The notes under the pieces are model-generated. The model did not search any database and was not told where the DNA came from. It was given only the letters and a program-made list of their open reading frames with translations. From Bolinopsis microptera (taxonomy: Eukaryota > Ctenophora > Tentaculata > Lobata > Bolinopsidae), in the NCBI RefSeq assembly GCF_026151205.1, contig NC_087073.1:2128501-2192500 (forward strand): a stretch of 64,000 nt of DNA, given 5' to 3'. A program made the translations under genes and the position numbers. This document shows positions 32,661 through 42,715 of the stretch, one piece after another (position 1 is the stretch's first letter; each line of letters starts with the position of its first letter).

Positions 32661-35600
32661 CTGGGTAACACCACCGTCCTGTATTCCTCCCTGCGATATA
32701 ACACCATCAAGATGGACTGTATCTCCGTGCTTCTGGTCCAGAACCTGGCGGTGGCAGATCTGCTCTACACGGTGATCGTGCTGCCCATCCTGGTGACGTA
32801 CTCTGCAGGAGGCTGTGTGTTAGGTGAGGGATGGTGTTGGGTGATGAGCCATCCTGGTGACGTACTCTGCAGGGGGCTGTGTGTTAGGTGAGGGATGGTG
32901 TTGGGTGAGGGATGGTGTTGGGTGATGAGCCATCCTGGTGACGTACTCTGCAGGGGGCTGTGTGTTAGGTGAGGGATGGTGTTGGGTGATGAGCCATCCT
33001 GGTGACGTACTCTGCAGAGGGGCTGTGTGTTAGGTGAGGGATGGTGTTGGGTGATGAGCCATCCTGGTGACGTACTCTGCAGGGGGCTGTGTGTTAGGTG
33101 AGGGATGGTGTTGGGTGATGAGCCATCCTGGTGACGTACTCTGCAGGGGGCTGTGTGTTAGGTGAGGGATGGTGTTGGGTGATGAGCCATCCTGGTGACG
33201 TACTCTGCAGGGGGCTGTGTGTTAGGTGAGGGATGGTGTTGGGTGATGAGCCATCCTGGTGACGTACTCTGCAGGGGGCTGTGTGTTAGGTGAGGGATGG
33301 TGTTGGGTGATGAGCCATCCTGGTGACGTACTCTGCAGGGGGCTGTGTGTTAGGTGAGGGATGGTGTTGGGTGATGAGCCATCCTGGTGACGTACTCTGC
33401 AGGGGGGCTGTGTGTTAGGTGGGGGATGGTGTTGGGTGATGAGCCATCCTGGTGACGTACTCTGCAGGGGGCTGTGTGTTAGGTGAGGGATGGTGTTGGG
33501 TGATGAGCCATCCTGGTGACGTACTCTGCAGGGGGCTGTGTGTTAGGTGAGGGATGGTGTTGGGTGATGAGCCATCCTGGTGACGTACTCTGCAGGGGGC
33601 AGTGTGTTAGGTGAGGGATGGTGTTGGGTGATGAGCCATCCTGGTGACGTACTCTGCAGGGGGGCTGGGTGTTAGGTGAGGGATGGTGTTGGGTGATGAG
33701 CCATCCTGGTGACGTACTCTGCAGGGGGCTGGGTGTGTGGTGAGGGATGGTGTTGGGTGATGAGCCATCCTGGTGACGTACTCTGCAGGGGGCTGGGTGT
33801 GTGGTGAGGGATGGTGTTGGGTGATGAGCCATCCTGGTGACGTACTCTGCAGGGGGCTGTGTGTTAGGTGAGGGATGGTGTTGGGTGATGAGCCATCCTG
33901 GTGACGTACTCTGCAGGGGGCTGTGTGTTAGGTGAGGGATGGTGTTGGGTGATGAGCCATCCTGGTGACGTACTCTGCAGGGGGCTGTGTGTTAGGTGAG
34001 GGATGGTGTTGGGTGATGAGCCATCCTGGTGACGTACTCTGCAGGGGAGCTGTGTGTTAGGTGAGGGATGGTGTTGGGTGATGAGCCATCCTGGTGACGT
34101 ACTCTGCAGGGGGCTGTGTGTTAGGTGAGGGATGGTGTTGGGTGATGAGCCATCCTGGTGACGTACTCTGCAGGGGAGCTGTGTGTTAGGTGAGGGATGG
34201 TGTTGGGTGATGAGCCATCCTGGTGACGTACTCTGCAGGGGGCTGTGTGTTAGGTGAGGGATGGTGTTGGGTGATGAGCCATCCTGGTGACGTACTCTGC
34301 AGGGGGCTGTGTGTTAGGTGAGGGATGGTGTTGGGTGATGAGCCATCCTGGTGACGTACTCTGCAGGGGGCTGTGTGTTAGGTGAGGGATGGTGTTGGGT
34401 GATGAGCCATCCTGGTGACGTACTCTGCAGGGGAGCTGTGTGTTAGGTGAGGGATGGTGTTGGGTGATGAGCCATCCTGGTGACGTACTCTGCAGGGGGC
34501 TGTGTGTTAGGTGAGGGATGGTGTTGGGTGATGAGCCATCCTGGTGACGTACTCTGCAGGGGAGCTGTGTGTTAGGTGAGGGATGGTGTTGGGTGATGAG
34601 CCATCCTGGTGACGTACTCTGCAGGGGGCTGTGTGTTAGGTGAGGGATGGTGTTGGGTGATGAGCCATCCTGGTGACGTACTCTGCAGGGGAGCTGTGTG
34701 TTAGGTGAGGGATGGTGTTGGGTGATGAGCCATCCTGGTGACGTACTCTGCAGGGGGCTGTGTGTTAGGTGAGGGATGGTGTTGGGTGATGAGCCATCCT
34801 GGTGACGTACTCTGCGGGGGGGCTGTGTGTTAGGTGAGGGATGGTGTTGGGTGATGAGCCATCCTGGTGACGTACTCTGCAGGGGGCTGTGTGTTAGGTG
34901 AGGGATGGTGTAGGGTGATGAGCCATCCTGGTGACGTACTCTGCAGGGGGCTGGGTGTTAGGTGAGGGATGGTGTTGGGTGATGAGCCAACTCACCTTCA
35001 TCCCGGGGACAGTTACTAACCTTACTGTGCTTGTTATCACTGTTTACAGGTTGAGGACCCTCTTGTCTCCATTCTCAAGTGTATCTGTGACTGCAGGCCG
35101 AGGTGTGGTAGGGTTGACCTGGATAGTATCTCTACTGGGAATTATGATCTCTCTGTCCTACAAGTCCCTCTCAGTGTACAGTCCCACAGCTGCTCGCTGC
35201 AACTCCTCTCTCTGTCCTACAAGTCCCTCTCAGTGTTCAGTCTCACAGCTGCTCGCTGCAACTCCTCCATCTAGGGACCCTGTAGGAGGTCCTGTGTTTC
35301 TGGTGGTAGCTACAGGTCTTCTGATCATCCTACCAGTCTTCGCTATCACACTCGACAACATTGCTATGGGAGTCACTGCTTTTAGGAACTCATCCGCTGG
35401 AAACCGAAGCAAGGGTATAACTACTGAGTACTGTTACCGCACTTTCAGGACTTTTCATAGCGAGCTGGACTCCTCTCATTGTCTTCACCTTCTTCAGGAT
35501 ATGGAGGGTACCGGTGCCCATTTTATTAGACTTACTGGCGTTTCATTGCATCTTCTTGGATACTGCGGGTAACCCTGTTTTGTACACTTTTACTAACAGG

Positions 35601-35747
35601 CGATTTAGGGAGTATGTGAGGAACAGTGTCGTGTTGTGCTGCAGAGGAAGAAAGGGGAGCAACCTAGTGGGAATTTCTCTCCGCACTACAAATAATCCCA
35701 CTCTTTCTCCTACCCCTCCTTCCTTTGCTATGGAGTCGGAGTCGTAG
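32661..35747 (+). CDS. Rhodopsin-class GPCR, left-arm copy, reading frame interrupted by minisatellites
   Basis: This is a seven-helix membrane receptor of unknown ligand. The TM1 end and TM2 read GNTTVLYSSLR and NLAVADLLYT (32661-32790). TM3 and the DRY-like region read VITVYRLRTLLSP (about 35030-35075). TM4 is WIVSLLG, TM5 FLVVATGLLIILPVF and TM6 GLFIASWTPLIVFTFF. TM7 carries NPVLYTFTNRRF (35570-35610), and the tail ends in SESES. A 64-bp minisatellite (32791-34988) separates TM2 from TM3. A 59-bp repeat lies in extracellular loop 2. TM6 is reached in frame only if GTATAAC...TTTCAG (35415-35448, 34 nt) is removed. In the TM1 frame a TGATAA lies 24 nt upstream; hydrophobic TM1 residues are in the neighbouring frame. 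It is functional if the array is spliced out; otherwise a pseudogene. Confidence 0.7.
32791..34988 (+). repeat. 64-bp coding-derived minisatellite in the GPCR, about 34 units (left arm)
   Basis: The unit begins GGTGACGTACTCTGCAGG, continues GGCTGTGTGTTAGGTGAGGG and ends GGGTGATGAGCCATCCT. One unit is exactly the coding segment VTYSAGGCVLGEGWCWVMS that links TM2 to TM3. 64 is not a multiple of 3, so direct readthrough shifts frame each unit. Each unit holds CTCTGCAG/G (acceptor-like) and AG/GTGAGG (donor-like). Variants are mainly one extra G or GAGCTG for GGCTG. Confidence 0.97.
35153..35271 (+). repeat. 59-bp repeat in GPCR extracellular loop 2, two units (left arm)
   Basis: The unit CTGTCCTACAAGTCCCTCTC...GCTCGCTGCAACTC occurs twice. 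The 59-nt duplication would shift the frame, but AC is missing from CCATCTACAGGG just downstream (35270), so the net change is 57 nt and TM5 stays in frame. Confidence 0.92.
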
Positions 35748-35984
35748 AAACCCAAAAAAGAGACATAACCTATCATAATGAATACATGCTGTAGTACTTT
35801 GTTGTTTCAAATCCAGAAATCATTGACCATGTTCTGAATTATTTGAAATATATTGTTATCGTATTGTGAAGATTTTAAAAACATTTCCATCCACAACTGC
35901 AAGGCCAATTATAGAATGAAATGATCGTTTAATAATGCAAAATATACAATTTTGACTTGTTGAACTGTTCAAAAATAGTATCAA
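35748..35984. other. Short convergent intergenic region (GPCR/MACPF 3' ends)
   Basis: The GPCR (plus) and MACPF gene (minus) end tail to tail 237 bp apart. The same arrangement is mirrored in the right arm (44369-44584). Confidence 0.6.
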
Positions 35985-37637
35985 TTAAAACGGAGTCTTC
36001 TCAATTATCCATTGATGTCTTGCTTGTCTTTCTGCTACTTCTTTGGTTACCGTTTGTAGCCACTGTCCATCGTCTGTGGTTCCTATGACATACCCAGGCC
36101 AGTACCGATTGTAGATAAGTAGAATATCACTGAAACCGACAAATGTACCGAGATTTATCATCGAAGAAGCAGGGCTTAGATACCAAGAACACTTACGAAT
36201 GTCAACACTTAAGTGATGATCCCAAAATACATACCAATTGTTTTTACCCATGCAAAGGTAGTAATTGGGAGTTGTGTCAGAGGTGATTAAGAAGTATTGT
36301 TGATAATACGCTACTCTTTTATCCGACAACGCATCTAGATGAGTGAACTTGAGCCTAATTGGTGATGTGTCTGTCAGCCTTGGATAATTGTGTTTATCAA
36401 TTGATATGTACCTACTTAATCCTCTACTCCGCAGGTAACATGTCTTGGATGTATCAAAATATCTCTCATTTTTCAAGAGGTTTGATAGAGCAATCTGAGC
36501 ACGGTAAGGATACTCCTTGAATTTTTCAATCAGTGACTTCAGTTCATTTGCATGGCTGTAGCGAAACTTTGTCTTGAGATCAATTTGAAGTGTAGTAGCT
36601 TCATTTGCAATATCTTTAACTAAATCAGCTGCATTTTCCGACAGGAAAGAGAAGGTCTCATCTTTTTCTTTCAGTTCAAGGATACTATTGGTTCGACTTT
36701 TAACATCTTCGAAGGCAGCAGATATCTGAACAATTTCATCCACATTTTCCTGAATTGATAGGGCATAGTGTCTAAATCCAAAGGAAGCATAATATATTTG
36801 AAACATGGAGTGGTATTCAACGTGATGAACTCGAGAAGTTTCAAGTGATTCGATACTGTGCATGAATCCCTCTGCAAATTTTAACACTCCAGAAATGTCA
36901 GGCCTTGGAGGAGGTCTTTCACTGCCCACAGTGAACACGTTTATTTGCGAGGCTCCGCGTTGATGTAGCTGTCTTAGAGCATCTTTCAGTTGTGACACAG
37001 TGTCATAACTTTCTGGAAACTGTGCAAGATGATGATCAAGTGTTGCCTTTTCTTTTCTGGTAATTAAAGAAAACTCCATGGTTATGTATAGGTAACCTCC
37101 ATATACTACTTTGCTTAGGCAGTGCGTCCCATAAAATCCGACAAAATCTTTGTAATCTTCGTTTTTCAGAAGGTTTTCAGCACGTTTTGTAAAAGTAAAT
37201 TCTCCTACTTCCGAAGCATTTGTTGTAACATCAATTTTTATTACAAGGACTGTGCTAAGTTCAGTGATATGCGATGTTTTGAAATATTCATTTAAACTTG
37301 GTGACGTTGCTGTAAGAAATGCTCCAGCCGTGAAAAGTTCCCCAGAAAGAAAAGAAAATGTCTCTCCCCCTGTTCTGCATGCCTTTAACTGTATTTGAAT
37401 TCTTTTGTATGGCTTTTCATCAAGACCCTTCACCTTAACTGCAGCATTGAATGTAGGCTGCAACTTTAAACTGTTGTAACCATTACCCCACTCAATATCA
37501 CTGGGACTAGAAGCAAAAGGTGCTTTGATAACCGTTTGGTCATATACTTTTGTTGCCACAAACTTACTATCAATTACAGCAGCGTTGATAGTTAAGTATG
37601 TTAATGTTATCAATAGTAAAAGTCCTGCAAACGCCAT
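35985..37637 (-). CDS. Secreted MACPF-domain protein, left-arm copy
   Basis: MACPF proteins form membrane pores or act in immunity, egg defence or development; which role applies here is unknown. The 550-residue, single-exon frame starts with a hydrophobic signal peptide (about 1-20). A MACPF domain follows (about 30-380), with the family signature YGTHCLSKVVYGG at 169-181 after an FVGF lead-in. Helix-forming stretches flank it, as expected for the membrane-inserting clusters. The C-terminal ~150 residues (about 400-550) form a separate Trp/Tyr-rich, probably beta-rich domain I cannot name; it may be a binding module. The right-arm copy differs at 10 residues and is equally intact. The gene lies 494 bp from the inner edge of the arm and is transcribed away from the spacer. 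No intron is visible. Confidence 0.88.
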   Translation of the reverse strand: MAFAGLLLLITLTYLTINAAVIDSKFVATKVYDQTVIKAPFASSPSDIEWGNGYNSLKLQPTFNAAVKVKGLDEKPYKRIQIQLKACRTGGETFSFLSGELFTAGAFLTATSPSLNEYFKTSHITELSTVLVIKIDVTTNASEVGEFTFTKRAENLLKNEDYKDFVGFYGTHCLSKVVYGGYLYITMEFSLITRKEKATLDHHLAQFPESYDTVSQLKDALRQLHQRGASQINVFTVGSERPPPRPDISGVLKFAEGFMHSIESLETSRVHHVEYHSMFQIYYASFGFRHYALSIQENVDEIVQISAAFEDVKSRTNSILELKEKDETFSFLSENAADLVKDIANEATTLQIDLKTKFRYSHANELKSLIEKFKEYPYRAQIALSNLLKNERYFDTSKTCYLRSRGLSRYISIDKHNYPRLTDTSPIRLKFTHLDALSDKRVAYYQQYFLITSDTTPNYYLCMGKNNWYVFWDHHLSVDIRKCSWYLSPASSMINLGTFVGFSDILLIYNRYWPGYVIGTTDDGQWLQTVTKEVAERQARHQWIIEKTPF

Positions 37638-38131
37638 GTCTCACTCTACGTAGCCAAAGAATCAGACCCACGTTCAAAGTGTGAACAAGGTTGCACCAAA
37701 AAACAGGTTCAAGATTATGCTGGCTTTCTCTCGGTAAAACTGTAAACGTACAGCGCAGTACTGCAGTATGTCAAACTTCACAAGAATATACTATGTAGAA
37801 AGAGTAAAACAAAATGGCCACTAGCTACACCTCGCGCTAAGTTGATTAACTGAAGCTCACCATCTGCTCAAATGACGTCAGATGCATTTCGAATGGATGA
37901 ATAAAACAACGAAAATTTAGTCATCTGTAACTTGGGAACACCAGTTGCAGGTGGGACCACTGTAACAACGCTCACAAAGATGTATTCTTGTGTAAATTTG
38001 TATTGATCCCGTTTTATGCGACAAGGAAAAATGCTATTATCAGAAAAGGAATTACTCGACGTTTCAATGTTACAACATCGTATTCATGATCTAAAAATCC
38101 AAGAAAACATTGCAACCATAATACTCATAAA
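37638..38131 (-). promoter_or_regulatory. MACPF upstream region, shared by both arms
   Basis: This 494-bp stretch between the MACPF start codon and the inner arm edge is nearly identical to 42226-42715. It must hold the proximal promoter of each copy unless the spacer contributes. I see no canonical TATA box close to the start. Confidence 0.35.
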
Positions 38132-41100
38132 AATATCGATTTTATTGGGGTCACAACGGCATAAAAGTGTTAGTAACATTACTCATTCCTTCATTAGTAT
38201 AGAGGCGCCATAAGCCCCGTTTTTGTTGCTTTAACCCTAATCTTTGGTATATAATTATTATGTTTAGATTAGATATGCAATCAAAGTTGAATTTTATATT
38301 CTTGTGGGGGGTTTATATAATGTATTATTACAGAGAGAGAGTCGCTAAGGGTCCCGATGGAAAAGGTTTAGGGACACATAACTCAGTAGCGATTGTAACT
38401 CACCGCCCCGAACTTGCGTTGAGTTTTGCCGTTTAGACATGAGCAATTTGAAAAGGCAGATTGGGGAGACATCCAAATGAATATTTAAAATCTATATTTA
38501 ATTGAAGGATTTGATTACAAGAAATATTGTGATGAATAGTTTGACCGATTTAACAGAGCACGACTGGACTGCCCAGAACCGAAACCATTTGGCGCCAATT
38601 GATAATTTTCAATAAATAGTGTTTTTCCAGTATTGGTGCCCTGATAGTTTAGATTACGTAGTCATGTTTCTTCTGCGTAAGACTTATCAGACCTTTAGGA
38701 TGTTTTCTTTAACTACTTTGGGTTGTTTTAAAGTTCGATAATAATAATAATATATTAATGTATAGTGTGGTGTAATGATAAATATACAAAATATATAATA
38801 CTGAGTGCGTCCTATAATAAATCCAAATCTATAAACTGCAGTACCACATCATTGAGTAACTGTATAAGACCTCTGTACGTGTCCGCTGCGCACCATGGTA
38901 GCTACTCTCCACTAAAGTCTTCTATTGTTGTTGTAATTCACATAATAAAAATATAATGAGATTTAGAGTGCGTAATATAATATAGAACTGATACGTGTAC
39001 GCTATCACTTTACTGGCAAGCGGTCAACTCTACCCATGATTATGGGTTTTTGGTCAAATAAATTAGAGGTAATACTCAAATACGAAGGTCAAAAACCTAA
39101 GTACACCCCGATAAAAATAAAAAAAAAAAGCTAAAAGTTGTAAAAGTAATTTACCAAACGATAAATAGTATGGTGAGTATAAGGGCGGAGGTCGTGCTTG
39201 CCAGCACTGTGATATATGAGCTAACGTGCGTCACTAAAGTGACTCAATAGGTATGTCGATCTTATCTCATTGTACACAGCTGTGTCCGGTATAGCAGTAT
39301 ACTACAATTTTTGATAAGAATAGATTAAAAAACATTTGACACTTGATAGTGTAGAGTTGAGACACAGTTAATAAACTGCGTTACTAAAATGCTATACAGC
39401 AAAAACAGAAGCCCCTTACCAAACACTCTACCTACTGACTCCAACCACCCTAACATCTTGTGGGACCACTCTTCTGCCTGCTTTAAGCTTTACAATGAAC
39501 TTAAAGTCAGAGATTCAGTAAACTTATTTGTGTCACCTTTGTGAGCATAAAATCCGGGATTGGAGTATTATTCATTGATACACTGGCAAAATATGGTTTT
39601 GCTCAAACAGTTTCCAAACCAACACGAGTCACTGACCACAGTGCCACCCTTATTGACCATGTTTACACAAATAATATTGAAAACACATTAAGTAGTAACG
39701 TTCTAACATTCGACATCTCTGATCATCTTGCAACATTAACCACTATAAAGCTACGTGCAGTATCACAAAAGCACACCACACACTCGAATAGGACCAATAC
39801 CACAAAATATCGTCAAACACGTACTATTAATGAAGCCAACAATGCCATCTTCAAGGAGCTATTGGAAGGGGAGACGTGGGAGGTAGCGCGGGAATCAGGC
39901 TGTGCAAATGAACAGTATGATAAATTCTCAGAAATATACATGAAACATTACAACACTGCATATAATACCCCGTTAAGAGCAATCGTAGTCGTCGCGAAAA
40001 TGAACGGTCTGATCCGAAGCCGTGGATACTTCCATGGCTCGAAACGGCCTGCTCACGTAAACAGCATTTATATCATCTGAATATCACTGGGCCTACTTAT
40101 GAAAACATAGCCGCATACGATAAAATGAAATTATTTTGCAGTAAACACGTTAATCTTGCCAAGGAGCGGTATTACAAAAAACAATTTGAAAAATATCAGG
40201 ACTGTTCCAAAAAACAATGGGAGATAATCAACGGCCTGCTAAACAGAAAAAGACGGGGATCTGATCAGATTAGATTGAGGGATACTGACGGGAAGATCCT
40301 GAGTACTAACTCGGCTGTCGCTGAAAAGTTTAATGGCTACTTTTCCAGCATCGCAGCCAACATCAAGTCTCAGATCAGTTCCCGACAGACCTTCGATCCT
40401 GGGGGGTTCCAGGACTATCTGACCGGGTCATGTCCAACGTCTATCTACCTTGAACCTGCGACACCTATCGAGATACATAGAATTATTATTGGCCTCAAAA
40501 ATAAGGCAACTCTCGATTCAAAAATTGAGCCTTTGAAAGTAGCTAGCACATGCCAAAATTTTGTATGTACCTTTGCATCAGTAGTCAACACATCTTTTGC
40601 AGAGGGAACTTTCCCTAAAGCTCTGAAAACCGCAAAAGTTACACCTATACACAAAGGAGGTTCCAAACTCGACGTAGCAAATTATAGACCTATCTCGCTT
40701 TTGGGCTCGTTCTCAAAAATTTACGAAAAACTCATGCACAGGCGGGTACTAGAATTTCTCGACAAGAATAACTCACTATTCGAGAATCAATACGGATTCC
40801 GACCAGGAAGATCATGCGAGCATGCGCTTCTCAATGCTCAGAGCTCCATTCTGCATTCCCTTAATAAGAACCAAATAACACTACTATTACTTTTAGACTA
40901 TAGCAAGGCATTTGACGTCCTAGATCACGCGACATTACTCAGGAAACTTGAGCATTACGGTATTCGCGGCATTGCCTTGAAATGGTTCGAGTCATACCTT
41001 AATGGTCGCAGTCAATTTGTCTCCTTGAACGGCTCCAATTCATCATTAGAATCTATGGTATACGGTGTTCCACAAGGTAGAATATTAGGCCCCCTGCTTT

Positions 41101-42225
41101 TCGTTATATATATCAATGACTTACCAGGAATCAGTAACTTAGCTAAATTTATATTATACGCAGACGATGCAAATATAATTATCACCGGATCAAATATACA
41201 GATCTTCCAAAGTTTTGTACAATCTCACTTAAATTTCTGTTCGCTCGTTTGGGGTTTTGCTGCAAAATCTCATATTAACTCACTGTTCACTAAACAAAAA
41301 CAAGGAATACGAGCAGTTATGCCGGGTTACGTGAATTACTATTACAAAGATGGTAAACTTCCGGATCATACTAAAGCTACGTTTAAAGAGTACGAAATAT
41401 TAACTGTACACGGGGTAATCATAAAAAATGCTCTGACTCTGATGCACAAGATAAATTACATGCCTGGCCTTCTGCCGTCGTCGATAAAAGACTTATTTCC
41501 TCCCGATTTACCAAAGTATGGCACATCTTATGACGACAATATCGACTGGCTATCAACGTACTCTCAGACTCAACCAGATCTACGCGCTAGTGTTCTGTAT
41601 AAAGGTCCTATATTAGCTATTACCGAGCACAACATTAGTCGCATAACTTGCCCATCTAGCATTTTCTCAATAAGCATTTATAAGAAATCAGCAAAGCGTG
41701 TAATGATAGAACTACAAAGCTCAGGAAACGATGAAGAATGGCCAACTTTTCTGTAATAATTTACCCGGGCTACGTAAATCAGCAAGATCAGGCACTCAAC
41801 AAATCAACTACCGAGAATAACCTAAGGAATAAGTAAAACTAGACGGTTAGCACACCGTTAGAACAGCCGACACTTAATAGCAACCTAACATATGCAGCTC
41901 AACTTTCACTATTATATCCCATCTAAATCACTTATCGTGCCATCCTGACAGCACATTCCATATTTCACTGCCAACTAGCGCAAACCTATACTGATAAAAC
42001 ACCTACGACAGTATTATCAAGTAAAGAATTTTATATAAACGTTTAAGCTTTTAAATGTGTTTGCAGATCAGGGTCATCAGAATCAACTGATAAAATCTAG
42101 ACGAAATAACTATGAGTTCGATGGCATGTAATTTGCGTGCCCTTCGGGGATTAATATTGATTAATACAATTATTATATATTTTGAGTAAACATTGACTGG
42201 TGTAAAAGCCAGCCCCAAACAAACA
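38132..42225. other. Spacer of the inverted repeat, unique sequence with a decayed retrotransposon
   Basis: This 4.1-kb segment lies between the two arms. The left 1.2 kb (38132-39380) has no recognised gene. The rest is occupied by a plus-strand non-LTR retrotransposon whose 3' end abuts the right arm. Confidence 0.8.
39390..42225 (+). mobile_element. Decayed non-LTR retrotransposon in the palindrome spacer
   Basis: Parts in order are: a short frame (39390-39543, MLYSKNRSPLP...); an endonuclease C-terminus (39541-40080) with TRVTDHSATLIDHVYTNN and the SDH motif; and a reverse transcriptase (40125-41756) with PIHKGG, NYRPISLL, YGFRPGRS, DYSKAFD, GVPQG and the YADD catalytic box. After YADDANIII the frame jumps directly to a C-terminal HLNFCSLVWG segment, so the RT thumb and linker are deleted in frame. 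The endonuclease N-terminus is also missing. The 3' end (GAGTAAACATTGACTGG..., to 42225) resembles the 3' end of the element at 54.3-55.6 kb. It cannot be autonomous. Confidence 0.8.
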
Positions 42226-42715
42226 TTTATGAGTATTATGGTTGCAATGTATTCTTGGATTTTTAGATCATGAATACGATGTTGTAACATTGAAACGTTG
42301 AGTAATTCCTTTTCTGATAAGAGCATTTTTCCTTGTTGCATAAAACGGGATCAATACAAATTTACACAAGAATACACCTTTGTGAGCGTTGTTACAGTGG
42401 TCCCACCTGCAACTGGTGTTCCCAAGTTACAGATGACTAAATTTTCGTTGTTTTATTCATCCATTCGAAATGCATCTGACGTCATTTGAGCAGATGGTGA
42501 GCTTCAGTTAATCAACTTAGCGCGAGGTGTAGCTAGTGGCCATTTTGTTTTACTCTTTCTACATAGTATATTCTTGTGAAGTTTGACATACTGCAGTACT
42601 GCGCTGTACTTTTACCGAGAGAAAGCCAGCATAATCTTGAACCTGTTTTTTGGTGCAACCTTGGTTATTCACACTTTGAACGTGGGTCTGGTTCTTTGGC
42701 TACTTAGAGTGAGAC

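Larger units (their letters stand above)
21590..38131 (+). repeat. Left arm of a large inverted repeat (palindrome)
   Basis: This arm is the inverse of 42226-59135. Anchors that match in reverse order include the inner edge CCATAATACTCATAAA (38131 against 42226), the MACPF gene, the GPCR gene, the EWVRRP exon (30.1-30.4 against 51.1-51.3 kb), the SINE-like unit (27.0 against 56.4 kb), the 25.6-26.2 kb segment (against 58.0-58.5 kb), and the outermost block around ATTTATAAATCTTTATCC (21.73 against 59.0 kb). Similarity is very high near the centre and looser toward the outer end. Arm-specific insertions break it at 21.8-23.3, 24.4-25.6, 27.67-28.0 and 30.8-31.8 kb. Confidence 0.93.

Noticed and set aside
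32791-34988. CRISPR array
   Set aside because: Units are directly adjacent without unique spacers, and the genome is eukaryotic.
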